A stretch of DNA of 55,124 nucleotides from Thermus composti (GCF_014647535.1 NZ_BMPJ01000014.1:1-55124); one strand, 5' to 3'. Counted from the stretch's first letter, positions 1 to 8,564 are shown. Numbers and translations: made by a program. Notes: generated by a model not told the origin, from the letters alone.

Positions 1-70
1 TTTGGAGTACCTGGCTAGAATACGGGGGGAGACGGTCCCCGCAGAGTCTCAGATGTGCTGACCGACTACA

Positions 71-110
71 GCCCTTTCCTGTGCCAGGAAGGGCCTCGTT
101 ATACTGAGAC
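71..110 (+). promoter_or_regulatory. Leaderless promoter with upstream hairpin
   Basis: A -10 hexamer TATACT lies at 100-105, five bases before the GTG at 111, so transcription should start at or next to the start codon. The same bases read on the minus strand give TATAAC (103-98), so a divergent transcript is possible. An imperfect stem at 71-94 (GCCCTTTCCT facing AGGAAGGGC) would be the first structure in such a minus-strand transcript. Bases 1-70 hold no gene I can support. Confidence 0.45.
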
Positions 111-617
111 GTGGTCCGGTTAGAGGATTACGGCGCTTGGGAAGAGGCCCTGAAGGCCTTGGAGGAAAGCCGCAAGGCCCTCCTCGCCCTCCTTAAGGGG
201 GGGGACTCCCATTGGCTTTCCACCCCCATAAGGGAGGGGGCCTGGACCCCCTTGATGGTGGCGGAGCACATCGCCTTGGTGGAGGACTCCACCGCCCGGG
301 TCCTGAGGCGCTTGAGGCGGATGGCGGCGGGGGAGAACCTGCCCCCCGTTCCCGTAAAGCCCGGGGAGTTCAAGGACGGCAAGCCCCAGGCCCCGGAAGG
401 GGTGCGGCCCAAAGGGGGGCTTTCCTTAGAGGAGGTCCTGGCCCTTTTGGAAAGGGCGCGGGCCTTCCTCCTGGAAGAGGCGGCGAAGGCGGACCCGCAA
501 AACCCCGCCACCTTCCCCCACCCCTTCTTCGGGGAGCTAAACCCCTTGGGTTGGCTTAGGGCCGCCGCCTACCACGAGGCCCACCACCTAAAGGCCCTTC
601 AGGAGGCTTCCCGGTAG
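111..617 (+). CDS. DinB-like four-helix-bundle protein
   Basis: 168 residues, almost entirely helical, fitting the DinB/YfiT-type putative metal-dependent superfamily. A histidine in the first part (AEHIALVED) and a C-terminal HEAHH cluster are placed like the three histidines that bind a divalent metal in this fold. Members include thiol transferases and damage-induced proteins of unknown function, so no substrate is assigned. The GTG start is preferred because TATACT sits five bases upstream (leaderless). The 3' end runs 19 bases into the convergent glutaredoxin-like gene. Family fairly secure; function unknown. Confidence 0.75.
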   Translation: MVRLEDYGAWEEALKALEESRKALLALLKGGDSHWLSTPIREGAWTPLMVAEHIALVEDSTARVLRRLRRMAAGENLPPVPVKPGEFKDGKPQAPEGVRPKGGLSLEEVLALLERARAFLLEEAAKADPQNPATFPHPFFGELNPLGWLRAAAYHEAHHLKALQEASR

Positions 618-850
618 CGGGCGAGCCAGGCGTGGAGGCGCGCCGGGGAAACCCCCCGGATCACCTCCGTGCCCCCTTCCCACTCCAGAACCACCCCGGC
701 GGTGGGGCTTCCCGCCAGGGCGGTGATTTTCCTGAGGGCCTCCTCGTCCTCCCGGGCGTTCACGAAGGTAAAGGGGATCCCCTTTTGCGCCAGGAACATC
801 TTCACGATCTCGCAGGGGCCGCAACCGGGGATGCCGTAGACCCGCACCAT
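599..850 (-). CDS. Glutaredoxin-like thioredoxin-fold protein
   Basis: 83 residues beginning MVRVYGIPGCGPC, a beta strand followed by a CGPC redox motif, as in NrdH-type or glutaredoxin-like electron donors. The TAGVV stretch resembles the substrate-binding loop before the last strands (usually TVP in glutaredoxins), so it may be altered. It would reduce disulfides in the cytosol, fed by thioredoxin reductase (one is at 8990) or a low-molecular-weight thiol. An upstream in-frame ATG at 880 is rejected because it would add ten residues before the first strand. The start codon abuts a palindrome (853-862), suggesting operator control. Confidence 0.8.
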   Translation of the reverse strand: MVRVYGIPGCGPCEIVKMFLAQKGIPFTFVNAREDEEALRKITALAGSPTAGVVLEWEGGTEVIRGVSPARLHAWLARYREAS

Positions 851-881
851 ACCCCTATAGGGTAGCAAAAGCCCGTACAAT
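848..881. promoter_or_regulatory. Divergent promoter with CCCTATAGGG palindrome
   Basis: The plus-strand promoter for the ZapE-like gene has -10 TACAAT at 876-881, seven bases before the ATG at 889. On the minus strand TACCCT (864-859) can serve the glutaredoxin-like gene. The perfect ten-base palindrome CCCTATAGGG (853-862) inside TACCCCTATAGGGTA resembles sites of the CsoR/CstR repressor family and would cover the minus-strand -10. The regulator assignment is inference. Confidence 0.4.
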
Positions 882-888
882 CCGGGGT

Positions 889-1860
889 ATGCGCCTCACA
901 GAACGCCACCCCGAGGTGGACCTGGAGACCCTGCTTCAAGGCTTCGCCCCCCCGCCCCGCTTCCGGGGGGCCACCTTTGGGACCTACCGCCCCGACCCCC
1001 GCTACCCCTCCCAGGCCCTGGCCAAGGAGAGGCTAAGACGCTGGGTCCACGACCGCCCCCAGGGGCTTTTCCGCAAAAGGATGCCCGGGCCCCAGGGGAT
1101 CTACCTGGACGGGGGGTTTGGGGTGGGGAAGACCCACCTCCTGGTGGCCGCCTACCTCGAGGCCCCCCCTCCTAAAGCCTTCCTCACCTTTGAGGAGCTC
1201 ACCTACACCCTGGGGCTTCTGGGCCTCCGGGAGGGGGCCAGGCGCTTCTCGGCCCTCCGCTACCTCTTCATAGACGAGTTTGAGCTGGACGACCCCGGGA
1301 ACGCCCAGATGGCCGCTCACTTCCTGGCCCTCACCATGGAGCGGGGCCTCAGGGTGGCCACCACCTCCAACACCCCCCCGGGGGCCCTGGGGGAGGGGCG
1401 GTTCAACGCCGAGCAGTTCAAGCACCAGATCCAAAGCCTCGCCAAGCGCTTCGCCGTGGAGCGGATTGAGGGGGAGGACTTCCGCCACCGGGACCCCGGG
1501 CGCCTGCCCAGGCCCCTTTCCGACGCCGAGCTTTCCGCCCGTTTCCGGGAAGACCCCAGGCCCAAGAGCCTGGACGCCTTCCCGGAGCTTTTGGCCCACC
1601 TCCGCGCCCTCCACCCCATCCGCTACCGCTACCTCTTCGGGGGCCTCCAGGTGGTCTACCTGAAGGGGCTAGAGCCCATCCCCGACCAGAACGACGCCCT
1701 CCGCTTCGTCCACTTCGTGGACCAGCTCTATAACCTGGGCCTTTCCCTGGTGGCCTCCGGGGCCCCTTTGGAAAGCCTTTTCCCCGAGACCTACCGCCAC
1801 GGGGCCTTCGCCAAGAAGTACGGCCGCGCCCTTTCCCGCCTGGCCGAGCTCTTGGGGTAG
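889..1860 (+). CDS. zapE: ZapE/AFG1-family ATPase
   Basis: 323 residues of the AFG1/ZapE branch of AAA+ ATPases. Walker A is GGFGVGKT at 75-82, Walker B YLFIDE at 125-130, and the sensor-like TTSNTPP follows at about 157, all characteristic of the family. In E. coli ZapE acts at the division ring and is needed under heat or low oxygen; the mitochondrial relative helps turn over membrane proteins. Which role applies in Thermus is unknown. The start is set by TACAAT at 876-881, giving a leaderless mRNA. The next small gene starts ten bases after the stop. Confidence 0.85.
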   Translation: MRLTERHPEVDLETLLQGFAPPPRFRGATFGTYRPDPRYPSQALAKERLRRWVHDRPQGLFRKRMPGPQGIYLDGGFGVGKTHLLVAAYLEAPPPKAFLTFEELTYTLGLLGLREGARRFSALRYLFIDEFELDDPGNAQMAAHFLALTMERGLRVATTSNTPPGALGEGRFNAEQFKHQIQSLAKRFAVERIEGEDFRHRDPGRLPRPLSDAELSARFREDPRPKSLDAFPELLAHLRALHPIRYRYLFGGLQVVYLKGLEPIPDQNDALRFVHFVDQLYNLGLSLVASGAPLESLFPETYRHGAFAKKYGRALSRLAELLG

Positions 1861-1869
1861 GATGGGAGC

Positions 1870-2124
1870 ATGGACCTAGCGGAAAGGCTTTCGGAGCTGG
1901 CCCAGGCCCTCTCCCAGGCCAGCGCGGCGGTGGGGATCCTGGAGGCCATTGAGGAGGTTCTGGACGAGTACCGGGACGGGGAGCTTTCCCTAAAGGAGGC
2001 CATGGAGGAGATCCAGGGCCTGGTGGAGGAGTTCCAGGCGGTGCGGGCGCTTTCCGAGATGACCCCGGAGGAGCTCGCCGCCCTGGCGGAGGAGGACGAG
2101 GAAGAGGGAGGGCTTCGCTCCTGA
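1870..2124 (+). CDS. Small acidic helical protein, unknown
   Basis: 84 residues with no family I recognise. It is predicted to be nearly all helix, very acidic (E/D runs near the C-terminus, AEEDEEEGG) and has heptad-like leucines suggesting a coiled-coil dimer. Its stop overlaps the deoB start in ATGA, so the two are translationally coupled. A TAGGAT hexamer at 1858-1863 lies six bases before the ATG and includes the stop codon of the previous gene, so it may also be transcribed on its own as a leaderless message. Coding status is supported by codon bias and packing; function is open. Confidence 0.65.
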   Translation: MDLAERLSELAQALSQASAAVGILEAIEEVLDEYRDGELSLKEAMEEIQGLVEEFQAVRALSEMTPEELAALAEEDEEEGGLRS

Positions 2125-3266
2125 TGAAGGTGGTGGCCATCGTCCTGGACTCGGTGGGCCTGGGCTATTTGCCGGATGCGCCCCGCTTTGGCGACGAGGG
2201 GGCGGACACCCTGGACCACACCGTCCTCAAGACGGGGATCGCCCTTCCCCACCTGGCGGCCTTGGGGCTTGGGTGGGTGGCGGGGGTTCACACCCTACCC
2301 CGCCCGAAGCCCAGGGGAGCCTTCGGGCGGATGAGGGAGGTGAACCCGGGGAAGGACACCACCACCGGGCACTGGGAGTTCGTGGGGATCCACCTGGACA
2401 CGCCCTTTCGCACCTACCCCGAGGGGTTCCCCGAGGAGCTTCTTAGGGCCTGGGCGGAGGCCATCGGGGTCAAGGGGTGGCTTCTCAACAAGCCCTATTC
2501 CGGCACCGAGGCCATCCGGGACTACGGGGAGGCCCACCTGAAGACGGGCTACCCCATCGTCTACACCTCGGCGGACTCGGTCTTCCAGGTGGCGGCTCAC
2601 GTGGACGTGGTGCCGGTGGAGGAGCTTTACCGGTGGTGCCAGGTGGCCCGGGAGATGCTTAGAGGGGAGCACCAGGTGGCCCGGGTCATCGCCCGGCCCT
2701 TCGCTGGGGAGCCCGGGGGGTTTTACCGGCTGGAGCACCTCCGCAAGGACTTCGCCCTGGAGCCCCCTAGAAACGTGCTGGACCTCCTGAAGGAAGGGGG
2801 CCTCGAGGTGGTGGGCGTGGGCAAGATCCCCGACATCTACGCGGGCCGGGGCTTCACCCGCACCCTCAAGACCAAGGACAACGGGGATGGCCTAAAGAAG
2901 ACCTTGGACCTCCTTAAGGAGGACTTCCGGGGCTTCGTCTTCGCCAACCTGGTGGACTTTGACAGCAAGTACGGCCACCGCCGCGACCCCCAAGGGTACG
3001 GCCGGGCCCTTTTGGAGGTGGACGCCTTTCTGCCTAGGCTTCTTGAGGCCTTGGGGCCGGAAGACCACCTCTTTTTGGTTTCCGACCACGGCAACGACCC
3101 CACCTTCTTCGGCACCGACCACACCCGGGAGTACGGGATGCTCCTCTGGGTGGGGCCGGGGGTGGAGGGGGACCTGGGCACCCGGGAGACCTTCTCGGAC
3201 CTCGGGGCCACCTGGGCGAAGCTTTTTGGCCTTGCTTGGGAGGGGCCTGGGACGAGCCTCCTTTAA
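2124..3266 (+). CDS. deoB: Phosphopentomutase
   Basis: 380 residues. Phosphopentomutase interconverts ribose (or deoxyribose) 1- and 5-phosphate in nucleoside salvage, using two manganese ions and a phosphothreonine. Seen: the N-terminal metal motif [14 protein letters not shown], the active-site loop KDTTTGHWE (threonines 79-81), and the C-terminal SDHGNDPTF and TDHTREYG metal ligands. Length is near the family norm. It overlaps the preceding small gene by one base and is followed two bases later by cdaA, so the run is probably one transcript. No purine nucleoside phosphorylase gene is adjacent. Confidence 0.95.
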   Translation: MKVVAIVLDSVGLGYLPDAPRFGDEGADTLDHTVLKTGIALPHLAALGLGWVAGVHTLPRPKPRGAFGRMREVNPGKDTTTGHWEFVGIHLDTPFRTYPEGFPEELLRAWAEAIGVKGWLLNKPYSGTEAIRDYGEAHLKTGYPIVYTSADSVFQVAAHVDVVPVEELYRWCQVAREMLRGEHQVARVIARPFAGEPGGFYRLEHLRKDFALEPPRNVLDLLKEGGLEVVGVGKIPDIYAGRGFTRTLKTKDNGDGLKKTLDLLKEDFRGFVFANLVDFDSKYGHRRDPQGYGRALLEVDAFLPRLLEALGPEDHLFLVSDHGNDPTFFGTDHTREYGMLLWVGPGVEGDLGTRETFSDLGATWAKLFGLAWEGPGTSLL

Positions 3267-3268
3267 CC

Positions 3269-3982
3269 ATGCCCATCACCTGGCGCGACCTTTTGGACAT
3301 CCTTCTGGTCGCCGTCCTCTTCTACTACCTCTGGCGGCTCATCGCCGGGACCCGGGCCCTGAACCTGGTCCGGGGGGTTCTGATCTACCTGGTGGTTTGG
3401 TTTCTTGCCGACCGGCTGGGCCTTTCCACCCTGGCCTGGCTTTTAGGCAACGCCGCCACCCTGGGGGCCTTCGCCCTCATCGTGGTCTTCCAGCCGGAGC
3501 TTCGGGGGCTTCTGGAGCGGCTTGGCCGCGGCCAGCAGCTCCGCCCCCCGGCGCTAAGCCTCGAGGAGCTCCTCTTCGCCCTAAGGCGCCTCTCGGAAAA
3601 GCGCTACGGGGCCCTCATCGCCCTAGAGAGGCGCACCCCCTTGGGGGAGTACGCCGCCACGGGGGAGCTTCTGGAGGCCAGGCTCTCCGCCCGCCTCCTG
3701 GAGACCCTCTTCTACGCCGGCACCCCCCTCCACGACGGCGGGGTGATCCTCCGGGGAGACAGGGTGCTGGCGGCGGGTTGCGTCTTCCCCCTCTCCGAGG
3801 TGCGGCTTGGCCTCGGCACCCGGCACCGGGCGGCTTTGGGCCTCTCCGAGGTCTCGGACGCCTTGGTGATCGTGGTGAGCGAGGAGACGGGGGCCATCCG
3901 GGTGGCGGAAGGGGGGAGGCTTTCCCCGCCCCAGAGCCTCGAGGCCCTAAGGCGGCGCCTCAAGGAGGTGCTCGGTGCGTGA
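3269..3982 (+). CDS. cdaA: Membrane diadenylate cyclase CdaA
   Basis: 237 residues: three N-terminal membrane helices (about 8-75) then the DAC domain, which joins two ATP into cyclic di-AMP, a signal for potassium, osmotic and cell-wall control. The RHR motif is at 185-187 (GTRHRAA). The usual DGA motif reads DGG at 156-158 (LHDGGVI), a small change in an active-site residue. The ATG at 3269 is chosen because the helix-rich N-terminus begins there; upstream codons belong to deoB. The gene overlaps cdaR by eight bases, the classic cdaA-cdaR order, but glmM, the usual third member, is absent here. Confidence 0.9.
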   Translation: MPITWRDLLDILLVAVLFYYLWRLIAGTRALNLVRGVLIYLVVWFLADRLGLSTLAWLLGNAATLGAFALIVVFQPELRGLLERLGRGQQLRPPALSLEELLFALRRLSEKRYGALIALERRTPLGEYAATGELLEARLSARLLETLFYAGTPLHDGGVILRGDRVLAAGCVFPLSEVRLGLGTRHRAALGLSEVSDALVIVVSEETGAIRVAEGGRLSPPQSLEALRRRLKEVLGA

Positions 3983-4793
3983 CTGGCTCGGCTTCCTCCT
4001 GGCCTTGCTGATAGCCTTTGCCCTCTGGCAGTCCCTTCGGGAGCAGGCCCCGGTGGTGGAGCGGGCCCTTTCCGTTCCCCTGCAGGTGGTGGGCCTCGAG
4101 GAGCAGGCGGTGGCGGAGGGCGTGCCCCGGGAGGTGCTTCTCCGCCTCCGGGGGCCCGCCCCCCTGGTGGAAGGGGAGAACCTGCCCGTCTCCGCCTACC
4201 TGGACCTCTCCGAGGTGGACGGGGGGTTTAACCGGGAGGTGCGGGTGGTGGTGCCCCAGGGGGTGGAGGTGGTGGAGGTGCGCCCCGCCCGGGTGGAGGG
4301 CCGGGTGGAGGCCCTCCTCGCCCGCACCCTTCCCGTGGAGGTCCACGCCCCGGGCTTCCTGGTGGAGACCGAGCCCAAGGCGGTCACCGCCCGGGGGCCC
4401 AGGAGCCAGGTGGAGGTGGCGGTGAGCGCCCTGGGCCTGGACCTAGGGGCGGAGGAGGTCCTCCTCACCGCCTTCAGCTCCCAAGGCCCCCTGCCCCAGG
4501 TGGTCCTAAGCCCCGAACGGGTTCGGGTGGTGGCGCGAAGGCCCCTTCTTTTTGCCAAGGAGGTGGCCCTAAAGCTTGCCCTTCCCGAAGGGTTCCGCCT
4601 CCTGGACTACACCCCCAAGACCCTGAGGGTGGTGGGGCCTAGGGATCTCCTGGAGGGGCTACAGGAGGTGGAGGCCCGGCCCCAGGGGCGCCTTACCCCC
4701 GGGGAGGTGGAGGTGGCCCTGGACCTCGGCCTACCCCCCGGGGTGGAGGCGGTGGGGCGGGTTTGGGCCAGGCTTCGCCTTGCGCTAGAATGA
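3975..4793 (+). CDS. cdaR: CdaR, YbbR-domain regulator of CdaA
   Basis: 272 residues with one N-terminal membrane anchor (LGFLLALLIAFALW) followed by three or four YbbR-type beta domains outside the membrane. CdaR proteins bind CdaA and tune cyclic di-AMP output. The repeat unit is visible as recurring stretches of the form VEVRPARVEGRVEALLARTL and VLSPERVRVVARR. Start is a GTG eight bases inside cdaA, so translation is coupled. Sequence is fast-evolving in this family; the assignment rests on topology plus neighbourhood. A promoter for def lies inside its last codons. Confidence 0.8.
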   Translation: MRDWLGFLLALLIAFALWQSLREQAPVVERALSVPLQVVGLEEQAVAEGVPREVLLRLRGPAPLVEGENLPVSAYLDLSEVDGGFNREVRVVVPQGVEVVEVRPARVEGRVEALLARTLPVEVHAPGFLVETEPKAVTARGPRSQVEVAVSALGLDLGAEEVLLTAFSSQGPLPQVVLSPERVRVVARRPLLFAKEVALKLALPEGFRLLDYTPKTLRVVGPRDLLEGLQEVEARPQGRLTPGEVEVALDLGLPPGVEAVGRVWARLRLALE

Positions 4794-4798
4794 CTAGG
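4763..4798 (+). promoter_or_regulatory. Internal promoter for def-fmt
   Basis: TTGGGC at 4763-4768 and TAGAAT at 4786-4791 are separated by 17 bases, and the ATG of def begins seven bases after the hexamer, predicting a leaderless transcript. The promoter lies inside the 3' end of cdaR and includes part of its stop codon. Confidence 0.5.
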
Positions 4799-5374
4799 AT
4801 GATCTACCCCATCCGCCTTTACGGGGACCCGGTGCTTCGCAAGCGGGCCAGGCCTGTGCGGGACTTCTCCCGGATCAAGGAGCTGGCCCAGGACATGCTG
4901 GAGACCATGTTTGAGGCCCGGGGGGTGGGCTTGGCGGCGCCCCAGATCGGCCTTTCGGAGCGCCTCTTCGTGGCCGTGGAGTACGCCGACGAGCCCGACG
5001 AGGAGGAAAGACCCCTCCGGGACCTGGTGCGCCGGGTCTATGTGGTGGCCAATCCCGTGATCACCCACCGGGAGGGCCTGGTAGAGGGCACCGAGGGGTG
5101 CCTCTCCCTCCCCGGCCTCTACTCCGAGGAGGTGCCCCGGGCGGAGCGGATCCGGGTGGAGTACCAGGACGAGGAGGGGGTCCGGCGCACCCTGGAGCTG
5201 GAGGGCTACATGGCCCGGGTCTTCCAGCACGAGATAGACCACCTGGACGGGATCCTCTTCTTTGAGCGCCTGCCTAAGCCCAAGCGGGAGGCCTTTTTGG
5301 AGGAGCACCGGGCGGAGCTCGCCCGCTTCCAGAAGGAGGCCAAGGCCCTCCTCAAGGAGCTCGCCGGGCGATGA
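4799..5374 (+). CDS. def: Peptide deformylase
   Basis: 191 residues. It removes the formyl group from the initiating methionine of new proteins, using a bound metal. All three family motifs are present: GVGLAAPQ at 42-49, EGCLSLPG with metal-ligand Cys101, and the HEIDH motif at 144-148. The internal ATG at 4799 is used rather than an upstream GTG or ATG because the protein family begins with the YPIRLYGDPVL segment and the leaderless promoter fits it. Overlaps fmt by four bases (ATGA), the conserved def-fmt pair. Confidence 0.97.
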   Translation: MIYPIRLYGDPVLRKRARPVRDFSRIKELAQDMLETMFEARGVGLAAPQIGLSERLFVAVEYADEPDEEERPLRDLVRRVYVVANPVITHREGLVEGTEGCLSLPGLYSEEVPRAERIRVEYQDEEGVRRTLELEGYMARVFQHEIDHLDGILFFERLPKPKREAFLEEHRAELARFQKEAKALLKELAGR

Positions 5375-6285
5375 GGGTGGCCTTCTTCGGCACGCCCCTT
5401 TGGGCGGTGCCGGTCCTGGACGCCCTAAACCGCCACCACCAGGTGGTGCTGGTGGTGACCCAGCCCGATAAGCCCCAGGGCAGAGGATTAAAGCCCGCCC
5501 CAAGCCCCGTGGCCCAATACGCCGAGGCCCATGGGCTTCCCCTCCTCAAGCCCGAGCGGCTTAAAGGGAACGGGGGCTTTCTAAGGGCTTTCCGGGAGGC
5601 CGCCCCCGAGGTGGCGGTCACCGCCGCCTACGGCAAGATCCTGCCCAAGGAGGTGCTGGAGGTGCCCCCCCATGGCTTCCTCAACCTCCACCCCTCCCTC
5701 CTGCCCAAGTACCGGGGCCCCGCCCCCGTGCAGTGGGCCCTGATCCGAGGGGAGAAGGAGACGGGGGTTTCCATCATGAAGACCGAGGAGGGCTTGGACA
5801 CGGGGCCCCTTTACGCTGTGTGGCGCACGGAGATCGGCCCGGAGGAGGACGCCGTGGCCCTTTCCGAGAGGCTTCGCGACAAGGGGATAGAACTCCTCCT
5901 CCGGGTCCTGGAAGACCTCCCCCGCCTCACCCCCACCCCCCAGGAGGGGGAGGCCTCCTACGCCCCCCTCCTCACCAAGGAGGAGGGCCGGATCCGCTTC
6001 GCCGAGAGCGCCGAGGCCATCTACAACCGCCACCGGGGCGTGCAGCCTTGGCCGGGAAGCTACTTCTTTCACGGGGATAGGCGGGTCAAGGTCCTGGCCC
6101 TGCGCCCAGAGCCCGGAGAGGGGGAGCCCGGGGTGGTGCAGGGGGTGGACCGGGAGGGGGTCTTGGTGGGCACGGGGAAGGGCCTTATCCGGCTCCTTAA
6201 GGTGCAGCCCGAGGGCAAAAGGCCCATGCCCGCCGCCGACTGGGCCCGGGGGTACGGGGTGGGCCCGGGGACCCGGCTCGCCTAG
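5371..6285 (+). CDS. fmt: Methionyl-tRNA formyltransferase
   Basis: 304 residues. It formylates initiator Met-tRNA with 10-formyl-tetrahydrofolate, the step that def later reverses on protein. The catalytic trio is visible as Asn105 and His107 (FLNLHPSLLPKYRG) and Asp143 (GLDTGP), and the C-terminal OB-fold tRNA-binding domain covers about 205-304. Translationally coupled to def through ATGA. Its TAG stop forms the left arm of an intergenic inverted repeat (6282-6320) shared with the convergent gene. Confidence 0.97.
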   Translation: MRVAFFGTPLWAVPVLDALNRHHQVVLVVTQPDKPQGRGLKPAPSPVAQYAEAHGLPLLKPERLKGNGGFLRAFREAAPEVAVTAAYGKILPKEVLEVPPHGFLNLHPSLLPKYRGPAPVQWALIRGEKETGVSIMKTEEGLDTGPLYAVWRTEIGPEEDAVALSERLRDKGIELLLRVLEDLPRLTPTPQEGEASYAPLLTKEEGRIRFAESAEAIYNRHRGVQPWPGSYFFHGDRRVKVLALRPEPGEGEPGVVQGVDREGVLVGTGKGLIRLLKVQPEGKRPMPAADWARGYGVGPGTRLA

Positions 6286-6320
6286 CTCCACCGCGGCGAA
6301 AGCCAGGGTGGGGTGCTTAG
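6282..6320. repeat. GC-rich terminator-like repeat (copy A)
   Basis: An imperfect hairpin: CTAGCTCCACC, then GGC-GAAA-GCC in the loop region, then GGTGGGGTGCTTAG. It contains the stop codons of both convergent genes (TAG at 6283, TAA on the minus strand at 6319-6317). It shares its halves with intergenic elements at 10028, 20079, 28054 and 53133. Probably a bidirectional terminator. Confidence 0.5.
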
Positions 6321-7960
6321 AACTCCTCGTCCCACTCCACGATGGTCTCGCTGGTGAGGGCGGTGGGAGGGGTTTGCGCCGTGGAGGTGACCTCCGCCCC
6401 CCGCTCCCTGAGGAGGCCGAACTGGGCGGCGATCCCCCTTAGGCCCGCCCCGGCGAAGGCCACCACCAGGAAGGCGGAAAGCCCCCAGGCCAGGTAAGGA
6501 AGGAGAGCCTGAGCGACGGAGAGGTTGGCCAGGACACCCAGGAAGGGGAGGCCTCCGTACTCGGCCAGGATGGAGCCCATATAAGAAAGCCCCTCTACCA
6601 TGATGGGCAGGACCAGGAAGAGAAAGGCCAAGCCCAAGAGGTTCCAGTACACGTTCCGGCCCCCGAAGGTGAGGCGCAGGAGGTAGAGGGGGAAGAAGGC
6701 TAGGGCCGCCGCCAGGAGGAAGAAGACCGCCCGGGGGATGCCCAGGAAGAAGAGCTGGATTTGGACCTGCAGGGTGTGCCAGAAGCCCAGGCTGCCCCCT
6801 AGGAGGCGCTCCTCCATTTCCTGGATCTCGCCCAGGAGCACCGTAAAGTCCACGGTGCGCAGGCCCACGGCGTTTTGCATGAGGAGGAAAAGGCGGTCTG
6901 CCCGCTCGGCCAGCTCGGGGGCGTAGGCGCCCACCACGGGGTAGATTTTGAGGCGAAAGCGGCTGTAGGCGTAGGCCAGCAGGGTTCGGGCCCGCGGGTA
7001 CTGCCCGGTTTCCGTGTAGAGCTGGGCCTGGGCGAGGATGCCGCGCACCTCGTCCAGGGAGTCCAGCCAGTTGACCAGGCTGGGAAGGGCCAGCCTCTGC
7101 AGGGCCTCCCCAACCCGGGCGGCCGTGGCGGGGTCCAGCCGTAAGAGGCCGATCTCCTCGCGGATCCCTTCGGGAAGGGCGGTCTCGGAGATCCGGAGCT
7201 GGGTGGGCGAGGGGGGTGGGGAAGAGGGGGGTGCAGGGGAGGGGCTGGCCTGGGCGCCTGGCTGGGCCCTTGGGGTGGGGGTAAGGAGGTTTTGCCGCCA
7301 ACGGGCCACCTGGGCCTGGAGCCCCTGGACCTCCGGCCGGAAGGGCTCCCCCCCCGAGATCTTGGCCAGGGCCTGAACGAAGGCCTGGGCCCTTAGGGTG
7401 CTTTGGGGGCTGTCCTGGATCACCAGAAAGCGGGCGTAGGCCCGGGCTAAGGCCAGGTAGGCCTCGGGGCGGGAGGAGGCCAGGAGGGCCCGGGAGAGGT
7501 CCTCCGCCATCCTCTGGAGGAGGAGGACCTCGAGGCGCCTCCTCAAGGCCTCGGCCGCAAGCCCCTCTAGGCTTTCCACCTCCTTAAGCCCCGTGGCCCG
7601 GCCCAGGCGCTCCAGGTAGGAAGACCTTTCCCCGGGGGGAAGGCTTAGGGCCCGGTCCAGGAAGGCCTTGGCCAGGAGGTGCCGGACCAGGAGGAGGCGG
7701 GCCTCGAGGTCCGCCGGGCTTCGGCGCACCACCCCTTGCCGCGCCTCCTGGAGGTTGGCCAAGGCGGCGTCCCGCAGCACGGGGGGGAGGTCCTCGGCCT
7801 GCCGGAGGAGGCTTTGGGCCTGGTCCAAGGCGGCGAGGGCCTGGGTGGGGTTGGCGAGGGAGATCCGCTGGAAAACCGCTTCCAGCCGGTCGTAAACCTC
7901 GGTTAGGGGGGCGGCAAGGGCCAGCAGGCCCAAGAGCAAGAGGGCTAGGCTCCGCTTCAT
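6317..7960 (-). CDS. Secreted/membrane protein of unknown function
   Basis: 547 residues; no family recognised. Signal peptide at 1-17, then about 200 residues of helical, TPR-like segments facing outside, a proline/serine-rich linker (about 232-258), another helical block, and four or so membrane helices between about 405 and 515, ending in a short cytoplasmic tail (IVEWDEEF). Start ATG overlaps the stop of the roadblock-like gene by four bases (ATGA), so the two form an operon. Topology suggests a membrane sensor or scaffold with a large periplasmic part. Function not assigned. Confidence 0.7.
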   Translation of the reverse strand: MKRSLALLLLGLLALAAPLTEVYDRLEAVFQRISLANPTQALAALDQAQSLLRQAEDLPPVLRDAALANLQEARQGVVRRSPADLEARLLLVRHLLAKAFLDRALSLPPGERSSYLERLGRATGLKEVESLEGLAAEALRRRLEVLLLQRMAEDLSRALLASSRPEAYLALARAYARFLVIQDSPQSTLRAQAFVQALAKISGGEPFRPEVQGLQAQVARWRQNLLTPTPRAQPGAQASPSPAPPSSPPPSPTQLRISETALPEGIREEIGLLRLDPATAARVGEALQRLALPSLVNWLDSLDEVRGILAQAQLYTETGQYPRARTLLAYAYSRFRLKIYPVVGAYAPELAERADRLFLLMQNAVGLRTVDFTVLLGEIQEMEERLLGGSLGFWHTLQVQIQLFFLGIPRAVFFLLAAALAFFPLYLLRLTFGGRNVYWNLLGLAFLFLVLPIMVEGLSYMGSILAEYGGLPFLGVLANLSVAQALLPYLAWGLSAFLVVAFAGAGLRGIAAQFGLLRERGAEVTSTAQTPPTALTSETIVEWDEEF

Positions 7961-8556
7961 TCCGGGACCTCCTCAAGGGGAACAAGCCGCCTCAGGGCGT
8001 GGAGGAGACGGCCTATGTTGGCCTCCTTCCGGGCCCAAAGGCCCACGTACCCCGGCCCCACGGGCCTCAAGGCCAGAAGGCCGTGGCCTACCCGCACGTA
8101 AAAGGCCTCGTAGCCCTGGCGGCGGAGAAGGAGGTGGAAGGGATCCAGGGGGAGGGCCTCGCCGGCGAAGCGCTCCTCCTTCCCGCTCCTTCCCGCCACC
8201 ACCACCCCCAAGACCCCCTCCAGGCGGGCCAGGCGTTGGAGGAGGTGTTGCCGGGTCTGGGGGTCTTCCAGGTCCACGGCCTCCTCCAGGAAGGGTTCTT
8301 CCTCCTCGCTTCCCGCTTCCTCGGGCGGGGAGGCGGAGGGGGTGGCCTTGAGGGCCCGGACCCAGGCCTTGAGGGGCGGGGGCATCTCCCGGAAGGGAAG
8401 GATGGTCTGGAGCTCGGGCCAGAGGACCTCTTCCACCAGCCTGGCCCACTCCTGGGGGGTTTTGGGCTCGAGGCGGCCCTTGGCCCTTTGAAGGAGGTTT
8501 TCCACCGCCTGGCGGGAGAGATATTGGCTTAGGAGAGCTACGAGATCGGCTTCCAT
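7957..8556 (-). CDS. Protein with roadblock/LC7-like C-terminal domain
   Basis: 199 residues. An N-terminal helical segment (1-90) and an acidic linker (EEAGSEEEEPFLEEAVD) precede a C-terminal region of about 85 residues (LARLEGVLGVVVAGRSGKE onward) with the strand-helix pattern of roadblock/LC7 (MglB-like) domains. These act as partners or activators of small GTPases in bacterial polarity and motility. The ATG at 8556 is chosen because the open frame upstream runs through the tRNA genes. A GGGAGG Shine-Dalgarno lies at 8576-8581 on the minus strand. Domain assignment is by pattern and is tentative. Confidence 0.6.
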   Translation of the reverse strand: MEADLVALLSQYLSRQAVENLLQRAKGRLEPKTPQEWARLVEEVLWPELQTILPFREMPPPLKAWVRALKATPSASPPEEAGSEEEEPFLEEAVDLEDPQTRQHLLQRLARLEGVLGVVVAGRSGKEERFAGEALPLDPFHLLLRRQGYEAFYVRVGHGLLALRPVGPGYVGLWARKEANIGRLLHALRRLVPLEEVPE

Positions 8557-8564
8557 AGTGGGGC

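Noticed and set aside
1-40. AGCCAGG on the minus strand, similar to a cobalamin riboswitch segment.
   Set aside because: Only seven bases match; none of the other conserved boxes is present.
1-70. tRNA-like fragment on the minus strand (a TAGTCGGTCAG stretch followed by a T-loop-like TTCTAG).
   Set aside because: Acceptor ends do not pair, the anticodon arm does not close, and the T-stem has two mismatches.
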